Source: Algibacter lectus (lineage in GTDB: Bacteria; Bacteroidota; Bacteroidia; Flavobacteriales; Flavobacteriaceae). Taken from it: a stretch of 64,000 nucleotides of DNA. Where the stretch lies: NCBI RefSeq assembly GCF_900112395.1, contig NZ_FOLN01000002.1:496001-560000 (forward strand), given 5' to 3'. Shown here piece by piece: positions 1 through 8,619 of the stretch. The first letter of the stretch is position 1. Every line of letters starts with the position of its first letter. Made by a program: the position numbers and the translations under genes. The notes beneath the pieces were generated by a model that was given only the letters and a program-made list of their open reading frames with translations, did no database searches and was not told where the DNA came from.

Positions 1-362
1 TCTTTAAAAAAACCATTAGTTGTTAACTCTATAAAAGAATTTATAGCATACTCGTAGTCTTCTTTATAGATTAGGTTATTAACGTTTACTTCTTCCTTAT
101 CAATATCGTAACCAAATAATTTTGTGGCAGCTTCGTTAAATTTTATAACGTTACCATTAATATCCATTACAACATAAGCATCAATAATGTTTTCAAAAAC
201 ACCTTGAAGTTGTGAAGATTTTTCGTCTAGTAAATTTTTTAATTTTTGGGTAGTAAAGAAAAGTTCTCTCGATTTTTCTTCAAGTATAGATTCAGCAGCT
301 TTTCTTGCTGCTTTTTCTCTTTTTAGGGCGCGTTGTAATATTTCAGCCTGATCCTGACTCAT
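1..362 (-). CDS. PAS-domain sensor histidine kinase, N-terminal part (cut by window edge)
   Basis: Only the first ~120 codons are present; the gene runs off the left edge. The start ATG shares one base with the stop of the upstream H-NOX gene (TAATG), so translation is probably coupled. Residues 1-50 are rich in Lys/Glu/Arg/Leu and look like a coiled coil. They are followed by a PAS-type segment (VMDINGNVIKFNEAA, then LFGYD). H-NOX genes commonly sit beside a histidine kinase whose activity the haem protein controls, so this is inferred to be the partner kinase. The catalytic HisKA/HATPase part is outside the window and cannot be confirmed. Confidence 0.8.
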   Translation of the reverse strand, partial: MSQDQAEILQRALKREKAARKAAESILEEKSRELFFTTQKLKNLLDEKSSQLQGVFENIIDAYVVMDINGNVIKFNEAATKLFGYDIDKEEVNVNNLIYKEDYEYAINSFIELTTNGFFK

Positions 363-901
363 TAATTTCTTTGAATAAAAAATCTAACTTCTGTTCCGTC
401 CTCTTTTATTTTTTCTAAATCTATTTTAGCTGTTGAATTAAAATGCTCAAATGTTTTGTTCATTAATCCTAAACCAAAATGGTGCATAGCACGACTTGAT
501 TTATAAATAAGTACCAATGAATCTTCGGTTTTATCTAACACCTCGAAAGTAGGTAACTCGGCATCTGGATAAATTTTTCTAACCTCAACATGAATATGGT
601 TTTCTATTGAAGAAATCATTTCTATAGGGTCTTTGTATGTTGCTAAAAGCCCTGGGTAACTTTTCTCTATTACACTAAAAAAGTGTTCTGCATAAACTAG
701 CAGTAAATTATCTATAGATATACCTGTGTTTTCACTTAAATGCTCTAATAACTGCAGCATTTCGGAGAAACTATATGTACCCACAGCTGTGTAAACGCCA
801 TCGGACTTTAAAGTTGAAGCGGTTATAATTCTATCGACCATTTCTAGTCCAAACTTATCTTCAACTAAATCTAAAAATTCAGTAAAAACAATACCTTTCA
901 T
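362..901 (-). CDS. H-NOX haem nitric-oxide sensor
   Basis: A 179-residue stand-alone H-NOX (HNOB) domain, the usual length for the family. It begins with the typical MKG start. The proximal haem ligand is His104 in IHVEV, followed by YPDAELP with the conserved Pro. The haem-propionate motif YxSxR is Tyr133-Ser135-Arg137. By hand alignment the distal pocket has Phe142 where oxygen-binding H-NOX proteins carry Tyr140, which predicts an NO-selective sensor. It is cytoplasmic and expected to control the kinase that follows. The start codon directly follows the stop of the response-regulator gene (TAAATG). The family call is firm; the ligand preference is inference. Confidence 0.93.
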   Translation of the reverse strand: MKGIVFTEFLDLVEDKFGLEMVDRIITASTLKSDGVYTAVGTYSFSEMLQLLEHLSENTGISIDNLLLVYAEHFFSVIEKSYPGLLATYKDPIEMISSIENHIHVEVRKIYPDAELPTFEVLDKTEDSLVLIYKSSRAMHHFGLGLMNKTFEHFNSTAKIDLEKIKEDGTEVRFFIQRN

Positions 902-1312
902 TTATATTTGTTTTAATTCATTAATACTCCAATACGCTAAAAGCTTTTCCATTTTAGAAACGTAATCTTCATATTTCAAAGGTTTTAAAACATAGCCAGC
1001 AATTCCAATTTTGTAACACTCCAATAAATCTTTTTGATTTTGTGAGGTTGTTAAAATTATAGTTGGAATATATTTCAACACATCATCCGACTTAAGAATG
1101 TTTAAAAACTCGATGCCATTAATTTTCGGCATATTCAAATCTAACAAAATTATGTCAGGTAATTCGTCTTTTTTCTCTAAAATTTTTAGAGCTTCTTCAC
1201 CGTTATTAGCTTCTATAATTTTGTGATCTAATTTAAGAGATGAGATTGTTCTTTGGAACTTCATCACTTCAATCATGTCGTCTTCTATTAATAATATGTT
1301 GAGAGTTTTCAT
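902..1312 (-). CDS. Single-domain response regulator (CheY-like), first gene of the H-NOX operon
   Basis: A 136-residue REC domain and nothing else. It has the acidic pair EDD near the start, the phospho-acceptor Asp in LLDLNMP, the switch Thr in ILTTS and the conserved Lys in LKPL. There is no DNA-binding or enzymatic output domain. It is the first gene of a three-gene unit with H-NOX and a PAS kinase, with no intergenic bases before H-NOX. It probably accepts phosphate from that kinase and acts by protein contact or as a phosphate sink. It resembles the Rcp1-type REC proteins that pair with PAS/phytochrome kinases. Confidence 0.88.
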   Translation of the reverse strand: MKTLNILLIEDDMIEVMKFQRTISSLKLDHKIIEANNGEEALKILEKKDELPDIILLDLNMPKINGIEFLNILKSDDVLKYIPTIILTTSQNQKDLLECYKIGIAGYVLKPLKYEDYVSKMEKLLAYWSINELKQI

Positions 1313-1620
1313 GGGTATTATATTTTTTTACTTTGAATTTGATGTAAAAATAGTTCTAAACAACGGTTTTAAAATTGTAATTCGCCTAATTGAATTTTAA
1401 TGGCGCTGAATAGCTCTTTAGTGTCGATGAATGGTTTTTGATAAATTAAAGATGTTATCTAATTTTTAAAAAAAACTTCGATAAGCCCCTAAAACACTGT
1501 AAGTCTTTTAAACTGATACCGTTTTAATGTAAGTATTATCTTTAAACACAGATTACCTTGCTAGAACAGGTTTTGTACTTAGGTATTACAAAATGAAAAC
1601 GTTGGAATTTAAAATAATGA
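1313..1620. other. Intergenic stretch upstream of the H-NOX operon, no gene seen
   Basis: A+T-rich DNA between the start of the response-regulator gene and the structured repeat at 1621. I see no credible ORF on either strand and no good TAnnTTTG box oriented towards the operon, so its promoter is unlocated. Confidence 0.4.
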
Positions 1621-1770
1621 TAACGGATAGTTTAGCCCTGATAGCAGCGGCATCCTTTTTTGAATGTATTGATGCACCTGCTATTTACTAAAAGAATTTG
1701 CTTTAAAAAATGAACAATAAGCTCGAGGTTGGTCTACAAAAAAGATATAGCGAATAGCAGGTAATAGCTT
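1621..1770 (-). repeat. Structured 3'-UTR element, copy A
   Basis: Begins 10 bases after the stop of the rubredoxin-tailed protein, in its sense orientation. Read on the minus strand the blocks are a CTGCTATT half, CGCTATATC, a T-run, a ~90-base variable centre, AAAAAAGGATGCCGC, CAGGGC and the tail TATCCGTTA. The T-run and A-run pair, and CCTG pairs with CAGG further out. The same blocks in the same order occur at 27071-27179 and 60923-61088. It resembles an element I remember scattered through flavobacterial genomes, possibly the Rfam Flavo-1 motif; that name is from memory and untested. Confidence 0.65.
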
Positions 1771-1780
1771 CTAAAAATTA

Positions 1781-3205
1781 TTATTTCACTAAAAGTTTTT
1801 TCTGAAAATTACTTTTTGGCGCTTCGCAAAGGGAGCATTCGTAAGTTTCATCGAGGTCTTCGAAGCGTGTATTTGGGTTAATATCTTGAGTGATATCTCC
1901 AAAGACTTCATTATATATAGTTAAACAATCTTGACATTGGTAAACGTTCTCTTCGGTAGTTTCTTTTTTAGGTTCTACGGCTTTCACTTCTTCACGTTGC
2001 GTACCGAGTTGCTCAAAATAGAGTTTACTTAGCTCCATTAATAAACCCGGAAGCTCTACCTTATCTACATCTTGCACATGCATAATGTACTCTCCCGTGT
2101 TAGGATCGAAGTTTTTAGCATAAAGTAAATTGTAGGTGTCGCGAACAATAAAATCGCCTAAAAGCTCTGGCTTTTTGTTTTTTTCTATAACTACAGATGT
2201 GAAATGATAAGATTTGCTTTCGAAGTTTGAAATCCCGAATGTTAATCCATAGGTACTTATATCGTTTTGATCGAAGTTTGTTACTAAATACTTTTTTAGG
2301 TTTAGCGCATCTTTATCATTTACGGGTAAATGCCAATTAAGTTCCAACATAGAGTGGCGCACATTAATACCGTAACTACCAAGAAATTTTTCCCATTTTA
2401 ACTTAGAATCGATTGGCACACCTTTTACTATAAAAGATTTCCATGGGGTGATACATATTTTACCTATTTTACTTTCTGCACACAAATCGCACATGTCTTT
2501 AAGGAAAGTTAAATCGTATCTATTGTTTCTCCAATACAAACCAAGCCAGTATTTGTCGCCAAAACGATTCATACCTTCATAATAAGGAAATGGGTAAAAA
2601 GGAACTTCTAAAGGTTTATCTACCGTACGGTTATTTGTTTCTACGGCATCGTTTACTAAATCAAAAAGCGTTTCGATGGTTTCTGGCTCTTCTTGCAAAA
2701 CCTGCTCTATGGCAAGCTCTACCTTATCCATATCCCAACTATAAATTAAAGCAGGATACATTTCTGTCTTTTTCCACTCGGGTAAACGCACGTATAAATA
2801 CCAATAATCTTCACTTTCTGAAGCGATGAAATTTACATTACCTGTAAATAAGGGCACCAAACGTTGCTTAGGATCTATAATATTGATGCGTAATTTTAAA
2901 TCGTGCTTAAATTGTTCTAATATATATAGGTAACGATCGCTAGTAAGCCAAGAGGTACTTGGCAAAATATCTGCCGATACGTACGATGATACAATATTTT
3001 CTATACCATCGCGCTTTGGTTTTATAAACTGAATTTTATCGAATTGAGAAAACTTCTCTTTATCTATCTCCTCTGGAAAAATAATATCTTGTCGAGACCC
3101 GAAAGAAATAGCATCTAAACCTAAACTTTCTGCGGCTTCGCAAATATATTTTAATTCACCTGGTGATAAAACACCTCCGTTAATTCTAAGTCTATATGGT
3201 TCCAT
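1781..3205 (-). CDS. Rubredoxin-tailed, sulfite/nitrite-reductase-like protein of the nitrate reductase operon
   Basis: 474 residues. The N-terminus (LRINGGVLSPGEL, then DIIFPEE) matches the ferredoxin-like half-domain of sirohaem nitrite/sulfite reductases. A second such segment (GKICITPWKSF) lies near the middle. The two cysteine motifs that bind the 4Fe-4S/sirohaem centre (C-x5-C and C-x3-C, present in NirB of this window) are absent, so reductase activity is unlikely. The last ~50 residues form a rubredoxin domain with two CxxC knuckles (CQDC and CSLC). The start lies 2 bases after the nitrate reductase stop. I infer an electron-transfer subunit for that enzyme, a role not proven by sequence. 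Confidence 0.8.
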   Translation of the reverse strand: MEPYRLRINGGVLSPGELKYICEAAESLGLDAISFGSRQDIIFPEEIDKEKFSQFDKIQFIKPKRDGIENIVSSYVSADILPSTSWLTSDRYLYILEQFKHDLKLRINIIDPKQRLVPLFTGNVNFIASESEDYWYLYVRLPEWKKTEMYPALIYSWDMDKVELAIEQVLQEEPETIETLFDLVNDAVETNNRTVDKPLEVPFYPFPYYEGMNRFGDKYWLGLYWRNNRYDLTFLKDMCDLCAESKIGKICITPWKSFIVKGVPIDSKLKWEKFLGSYGINVRHSMLELNWHLPVNDKDALNLKKYLVTNFDQNDISTYGLTFGISNFESKSYHFTSVVIEKNKKPELLGDFIVRDTYNLLYAKNFDPNTGEYIMHVQDVDKVELPGLLMELSKLYFEQLGTQREEVKAVEPKKETTEENVYQCQDCLTIYNEVFGDITQDINPNTRFEDLDETYECSLCEAPKSNFQKKLLVK

Positions 3206-3207
3206 AA

Positions 3208-6200
3208 TTATGCTAATACTTTGGTGTTATTCAAAATTTCTTTTACTTCTGTTTTACAACTTCCGCAACCTAAGCCTGCTCCTGTTTTATTGCAAAGTTC
3301 TGTAAAATCTTTACAACCTTTTTCGATGGCTTCTACTATATTTCCTTCGCCTACTTGACTGCATGAGCACACTAATTTACCTATAACCGGTACATCGTTT
3401 GAAGCGCCACGAAGCAACGTATTTCGTTTATCGGCCATTTCAATTTTACTCTCAATCATGGTTTTAAACTCGGCAAACTCATTTTTATCGCCCATTAAAA
3501 CAGCACCTATTAACAAATCGTCTTTTACAATACATTTTTTGTAATAGCGTTTTGATATATCGGTAAATATAATTTCTTGATAACTTAAATCGTTTTCCGG
3601 AATATTAATTTCTCCAATACTACAAAGGTTTAAATCGTTGAATTTTAAAATATTCATTAAAACAGAACCGCTGTACGATACACTAATATCGCCAGCTATA
3701 AAGTTTGCTAAAATATTAGCCTGCTCTTCTGCTGCCGATGTAATACCGAATAATTGATTGTTGAATTCTGCAATTTCACCAATAGCGAATATATTTGGAA
3801 TAGACGATTGCAAATGCTGATTTACCTTAACGCCACGTCCGCACAGAATACCATTTTCTTTGGCTATCTCTATATTAGGACGCGTACCAATAGCATAAAC
3901 AATAGCGTTTGCTGTTAAAAACTTTCCACTTTTAAGAGTAATATTAATTTCGCCTGTATCATCATCATCAAAAACAGTGCTAACTTCATTATCAAAATAA
4001 ATTTGAATACCTCGCTCCTGCACATCTAATGCTAAAAGTTTACTAGAAACCTTATCTAACTGACGTTCCATTAAGCGTGATGCGCGTTGAATTATAGTGA
4101 TTTTTACGTTTTTATGTTTCATGGCTGCTGCCAACTCTAAACCTAATAAACCACCACCTACAATTACAACATGTTGCTCTTCTGGAGGTAAACCCGTAGC
4201 ATCTAAATAAGCTTTAAAACTATCGGCATCTTGCTTATTTCGCATGGTAAATCTACCTGGTAAATCTATTTGTACACCGCTTGGTATAAATGCACGACTT
4301 CCCGTTGCCAAAATAAGTTTACTATAGCTATGTTCTACGCCATTACTATCGGTAACAACGTTGTGTTTAGAATCTATATTTGAAATAGAGGTTTCTGGAT
4401 GAACTGTTATTTTAAGTTTTTTTAATTCTAATTGTTTAATTTTTAAAAGCGCATCCCACGTTAATTCTTCAGTAATATACTCTGGTAATAAAACGCGGTT
4501 ATAGAATAAATTAGGCTCTTTTGAAAATACATGAATTTCATCGACCTCGTTAGATTCTCTATAATTTTGAACAAACCTAAAAGCGGCTGCTCCTGCACCA
4601 ACAATAATAATTTTATCTACTGGCTTTTTATATTTATTGACAGATACACAGGTAAATTTAAAATCAGGTTCTTTAGAAACGGGATCTACATGGGTATTTG
4701 TTAAGTTGTTTGCTCTATTTAAATTACTTTGAAGTTGTTTACCCCAATGCATTGGAAGAAATACAACGCCTTTTTTAATAGTGTCCGTTACTTTTGCACG
4801 AACACGCACAACACCGTTTGTACTTTTTATTTCTGAAATATCACCATCTTTAATTTTATTTAAGAACGCATCTACCGGATTAATTTCTAAAACAGGCGTT
4901 GGATAATGCGTTTTTAAACGCGATACTTTACCAGTTTTTGTCATGGTGTGCCATTGATCGCGCACTCTACCGGTTGTTAAAATTAAAGGATACTCGCCAT
5001 TAGGTTGCACCGAAGTATTCTCGATGGTTGATGGTAAATTGAATATCGCTTTTTGAGATGGTGTATAAAATTTTTTATCTTCAAATAAACGTGGTGTTCC
5101 TTTATGTCTATATTCCGGAACTGGCCATTGAAAGGTGCCTTCGTTCTTTAATCTATCGTAATTTAAGTAAGATACATCAATATTTGTTCCTTTGGTCATT
5201 GATGCGTACTCATCGTAAATTTCCGAAGCATTATTAAAATTAAACCCTCGGAAGCCCATACGTTGTGCAAAATCGCAGAATATTTCAACATCTGGTCGCG
5301 CTTCTCCTGGAGCTTCAATTTCTTTTGGTAAATATGAAATACGACGCTCAGAATTTGTCATCGTTCCTTCTTTCTCTAACCAACCTGCTGCTGGTAATAC
5401 TAAATCGGCATATTCTAAAGTATCCGATTTATGCGAAATTTCTTGAACCACTACAAACTTCGCCTTTTTCATGGCACTTTCAATTTTGTGGGTGTTCGGC
5501 ATACTCACCAATGGGTTAGTACAAGCAATCCAAACCGCCTTCAATTTTCCGTTTTCTAAAGCATCAAATAGTTCTGTAGCGGTTAAACCTGGTTTAGGTG
5601 AGATTTGATCGACGCCCCAAAACTGAGCTACTTCACGACGGTGTTCTTCGTTGCCTAAATCTTTATGTACAGCAAGTAAATTTGCCATACCTCCTACTTC
5701 CCGCCCGCCCATAGCGTTAGGCTGACCTGTTAATGAAAACGGTCCTGATCCTGGTTTTCCAACCTGACCCGTAATTAAAGATAAATTAAGTAGTGATACA
5801 TTTTTATCGGTACCAACCACACTTTGGTTAAGTCCCATGGCCCACATACTAATAAACCCTTTAGAAACACCAATAATATCAGCTGCTTTTCTAATATCTT
5901 TTTCCTCAACACCACAAAGTTTTGAGGCTTGCTTTAATGACGTTTTAAATATTAATTCTTTATAATCTTGAAAACCTTCAGTATGTTCTTTTATAAATTT
6001 TTCATCTATTAAACCTCTTTTATACAAACATCTTCCGATGGCATTGTATAAAATAACATCGGTTCCTGGAAGTAATTGTAAATGTAAATCGGCAAAATTA
6101 GCAGAATCGGTTTTTCTAGGGTCAATAACTATAATTTTCACCTCCGGATTTGCTTCTTTACGCATTTCTATGCGTCGGAATAAAATAGGATGGCACCAAG

Positions 6201-6729
6201 CAGGATTTGCACCTGTAATAAGGAAACAATCGGCCAACTCAATATCTTCGTAAGATACCGGCACACTATCTTCTCCAAATGTTTTTTTGTATCCAACCAC
6301 TGCAGAACTCATACACAGCCTAGAGTTGGTATCAATATTATTAGTCCCTATAAAACCTTTAGCAAGCTTATTTGCGATATAATATTCTTCGGTTAAACTT
6401 TGTCCCGATACGTAAAATGCAACGCTATCCGGACCATGTTTTTTTATAATCGATTTAAAAACACTCGCTGCACGATCTAAACCTTCGTCCCAACTTACAC
6501 GCTCTCTTGGATGTGAACGACTCCAACGCATTTCTGGGTATAGAATTCTATCGGAAACATCATTGGCTACATAATGTAAATTCATACCTTTTGAGCACAA
6601 CATACCTTTGTTTACCGGATGATCTTTATCGCCCTCAACCAGCACTTTACCATTGCTATCTTTTTTAACAATAATTCCGCAGCCTACACCACAATATGAA
6701 CACGTTGTTTTTACTTCGTTTTTAATCAT
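3208..6729 (-). CDS. nasC: Assimilatory nitrate reductase fused to NAD(P)H diaphorase and BFD-like [2Fe-2S] domain
   Basis: 1173 residues in one frame. Residues 1-55 hold the 4Fe-4S site typical of molybdopterin reductases (Cys10, Cys13, Cys17, Cys45). Residues ~55-690 are the bis-MGD catalytic part plus the C-terminal molybdopterin-binding domain. From ~700 there is an FAD/NAD oxidoreductase (IIIVGAGAAAF, then VIVGGGLLGLELA) like NasB or the NirB N-terminus. The last ~50 residues are a BFD-like domain (VCSCSQ, then GCGSC). This joins NasB and NasC functions in one cytoplasmic polypeptide reducing nitrate to nitrite. It is followed at 2 bases by the rubredoxin protein. A candidate operator lies 20 bases upstream. 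Confidence 0.92.
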   Translation of the reverse strand: MIKNEVKTTCSYCGVGCGIIVKKDSNGKVLVEGDKDHPVNKGMLCSKGMNLHYVANDVSDRILYPEMRWSRSHPRERVSWDEGLDRAASVFKSIIKKHGPDSVAFYVSGQSLTEEYYIANKLAKGFIGTNNIDTNSRLCMSSAVVGYKKTFGEDSVPVSYEDIELADCFLITGANPAWCHPILFRRIEMRKEANPEVKIIVIDPRKTDSANFADLHLQLLPGTDVILYNAIGRCLYKRGLIDEKFIKEHTEGFQDYKELIFKTSLKQASKLCGVEEKDIRKAADIIGVSKGFISMWAMGLNQSVVGTDKNVSLLNLSLITGQVGKPGSGPFSLTGQPNAMGGREVGGMANLLAVHKDLGNEEHRREVAQFWGVDQISPKPGLTATELFDALENGKLKAVWIACTNPLVSMPNTHKIESAMKKAKFVVVQEISHKSDTLEYADLVLPAAGWLEKEGTMTNSERRISYLPKEIEAPGEARPDVEIFCDFAQRMGFRGFNFNNASEIYDEYASMTKGTNIDVSYLNYDRLKNEGTFQWPVPEYRHKGTPRLFEDKKFYTPSQKAIFNLPSTIENTSVQPNGEYPLILTTGRVRDQWHTMTKTGKVSRLKTHYPTPVLEINPVDAFLNKIKDGDISEIKSTNGVVRVRAKVTDTIKKGVVFLPMHWGKQLQSNLNRANNLTNTHVDPVSKEPDFKFTCVSVNKYKKPVDKIIIVGAGAAAFRFVQNYRESNEVDEIHVFSKEPNLFYNRVLLPEYITEELTWDALLKIKQLELKKLKITVHPETSISNIDSKHNVVTDSNGVEHSYSKLILATGSRAFIPSGVQIDLPGRFTMRNKQDADSFKAYLDATGLPPEEQHVVIVGGGLLGLELAAAMKHKNVKITIIQRASRLMERQLDKVSSKLLALDVQERGIQIYFDNEVSTVFDDDDTGEINITLKSGKFLTANAIVYAIGTRPNIEIAKENGILCGRGVKVNQHLQSSIPNIFAIGEIAEFNNQLFGITSAAEEQANILANFIAGDISVSYSGSVLMNILKFNDLNLCSIGEINIPENDLSYQEIIFTDISKRYYKKCIVKDDLLIGAVLMGDKNEFAEFKTMIESKIEMADKRNTLLRGASNDVPVIGKLVCSCSQVGEGNIVEAIEKGCKDFTELCNKTGAGLGCGSCKTEVKEILNNTKVLA

Positions 6730-6748
6730 TGAGATTCACATTTTACAC

Positions 6749-6764
6749 TAAGTAACATTATTTA
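6749..6764 (-). promoter_or_regulatory. Candidate nitrate-regulon operator upstream of nitrate reductase
   Basis: TAAGTA-ACAT-TATTTA, one mismatch from the perfect palindrome TAAGTA-N4-TACTTA found before nirB and the nitrate transporter. The flanking ACTAAGTA block is shared exactly with those two sites. The adjoining -7 position is a poor match to TAnnTTTG, as expected if an activator is needed. Located 20 bases upstream of the start codon. Confidence 0.5.
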
Positions 6765-6861
6765 ACTTCAGAAAACAAATTCATTTTTTATTATTCTGAA
6801 TACTTTAAAAAAGATGCATTTAATTTATTATTTATTAAAAACACCTTTGTAATACTACCTT

Positions 6862-8280
6862 TTACTTTACCAGAATTAAGTTCTCTGGTTTTACTAAACC
6901 ATCTACTTTTGCAACTTTCTCATCTTCCGTTGAAAAACGAATAGATAAAGAAACTACCGCAGTTATAACTACTGTGACACCAATTATGAAATAGCCACTA
7001 GAAACTGCGGTAGCTGATGCTGCTGATTGTGCGGCTTTAATAGCCTCTTCGCCTAAACCTTGACTAGCAATGATGGCGCCTTTTTCCGCTACGGCCGATT
7101 GTGATTTTAATAGCATTGCTGCTAAAAACGCACCTACATTACCTCCTGCTCCAACAATTCCTGAAACCGAACCTATAGCTTTTTTATTTATAAATGGAAC
7201 TACCGAAAACGTTGCACCTTCTGCCATTTGAACTGATAAACTAAATAATATTAAGAATGCCACACCAATTACAATACTTGTTGTAGTAGAGAACGTAATT
7301 AACATTAAACCTTGTATAGCTAAAATGAATGCTAAAAACAAAACTCGCCCTCTTAATCCTTTTAATTTCCCGAATTTATCTCCAAAGAATCCGCCCAATG
7401 TTCTTGCAAAAATATTCATTAACGCGAACGACAACACAATATTCCCTGCTGTAACACGCTCCAATTGAAAGGTGTTTTGAAGATAATCATCCATAGTACC
7501 ATAAACCGTTAACTCGATACCAAAACTAGCTGCATAAACCACAAATAAAATCCAAACTCTATAATCTTTCAAGACTTCTAAAAACCCAATTTGATCTTTT
7601 TTAGTTGAAACCATTTCTCCTGAAGCTCTCAAGTCTTTAAAATTTCCGTTAAGTGTATCTTTAGTAAAGAAGAAATAAATAATCCCCATACAGAAACAAA
7701 CAATTCCTGCAACAATCATAGAATATCTCCATGCATCAGCATCGGCAACACCAAAACTAACAACAGCGGCAGCAATTAATGGCATACCTAATCTGTTCGC
7801 TCCTCCACCAAGGTTTCCCCATCCGGCAGATGTTGCATTTGCTGTACCAACAATGTTTGGCGCATACATTAAAGATGTATGTACTTGCGTGATAACAAAT
7901 GACGCTCCAATAAAACCAATAAATAATCTACAAATTAAAAACTGCGTTGGCGTTTGTACCAAACCACATAATATTACAGGTATCGCTCCAATAGTAAGTA
8001 ACCAAGTATAACATAACCTTGGACCATACTTATCACATAATTTACCGATAAGCAAACGCGCAAACACGGTTCCTGACACGGCTAAAATTATAGAATTCCA
8101 TTTTTGATCTGGTGTTAAACCTAAGTCTTTAACCACATCGGGCATAAATGGAACAATACCGAACCATGCGAAAAAACACATGAAAAACGATATAGAAGTT
8201 ATCCAAAATGTTCGTGTAGAAACGCTTTTAAAATCTAATAAACTTAGTGTTGTTGACTTTGCTTGTGCTAAATTTGCCAT
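6862..8280 (-). CDS. narK: Nitrate/nitrite transporter, MFS superfamily (NarK/NasA type)
   Basis: 472 residues with about 12 hydrophobic segments. The nitrate-porter signature (GWGNLGGGANR) follows transmembrane segment 5, and an MFS loop motif follows segment 2 (GKLCDKYGPRL). The second half repeats the fold, and the loop between the ninth and tenth segments (GFFGDKFGKLKG) is clear. It imports nitrate across the inner membrane for the adjacent reductases; nitrite transport cannot be excluded. It has its own promoter with a perfect copy of the palindromic operator and is separated from nasC by 132 bases. Confidence 0.93.
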   Translation of the reverse strand: MANLAQAKSTTLSLLDFKSVSTRTFWITSISFFMCFFAWFGIVPFMPDVVKDLGLTPDQKWNSIILAVSGTVFARLLIGKLCDKYGPRLCYTWLLTIGAIPVILCGLVQTPTQFLICRLFIGFIGASFVITQVHTSLMYAPNIVGTANATSAGWGNLGGGANRLGMPLIAAAVVSFGVADADAWRYSMIVAGIVCFCMGIIYFFFTKDTLNGNFKDLRASGEMVSTKKDQIGFLEVLKDYRVWILFVVYAASFGIELTVYGTMDDYLQNTFQLERVTAGNIVLSFALMNIFARTLGGFFGDKFGKLKGLRGRVLFLAFILAIQGLMLITFSTTTSIVIGVAFLILFSLSVQMAEGATFSVVPFINKKAIGSVSGIVGAGGNVGAFLAAMLLKSQSAVAEKGAIIASQGLGEEAIKAAQSAASATAVSSGYFIIGVTVVITAVVSLSIRFSTEDEKVAKVDGLVKPENLILVK

Positions 8281-8300
8281 AATTGATAATTTTATACTTA

Positions 8301-8346
8301 CAAAACTAAGTATAATTACTTAATTTATACGTAAAACATATACGTA
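8301..8346 (-). promoter_or_regulatory. Promoter and palindromic operator of the nitrate transporter
   Basis: The minus strand carries TAGTTTTG (8301-8308), a perfect TAnnTTTG -7 box 20 bases before the start codon. A perfect palindrome TAAGTA-TAAT-TACTTA (8307-8322) overlaps its upstream edge. Two direct copies of TATACGTA follow at 8326-8333 and 8339-8346. No TTG is seen at the -33 position, which suits an activator-dependent promoter. The rest of the 339-base gap (8281-8619) holds only A+T-rich DNA and the terminator at 8532. Confidence 0.65.
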
Positions 8347-8531
8347 TTTATAAATTTATACTAGATTAACAATTTTAGTTTAAACTTTTTGAGGATCTGG
8401 TAAAATGGTATTAAATTTTAAGAAGAAACTTATATTATGATAATTAACAGAAGACAAGAAACAGCTTAATTATTTATAAATTAAACCATTATACATAATA
8501 ATTATAACAGTTTTAAATAAAAATAAAGCAT

Positions 8532-8570
8532 AAAAAAAGAGCTGATAAGTTTATAAAAACCTAACAACTC
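8532..8570 (-). terminator. Likely terminator of the NarL-like regulator gene
   Basis: On the minus strand an imperfect hairpin (arms starting GAG and ending CTC, with a few mismatches) is followed directly by seven T residues. It lies ~50 bases after the stop at 8620. A second small perfect hairpin (ACTACTTA / TAAGTAGT) lies between the two. Confidence 0.45.
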
Positions 8571-8619
8571 TAATATGTAAACACTACTTAAAAATTGTAA
8601 GTAGTTATCGTTAATTTGT

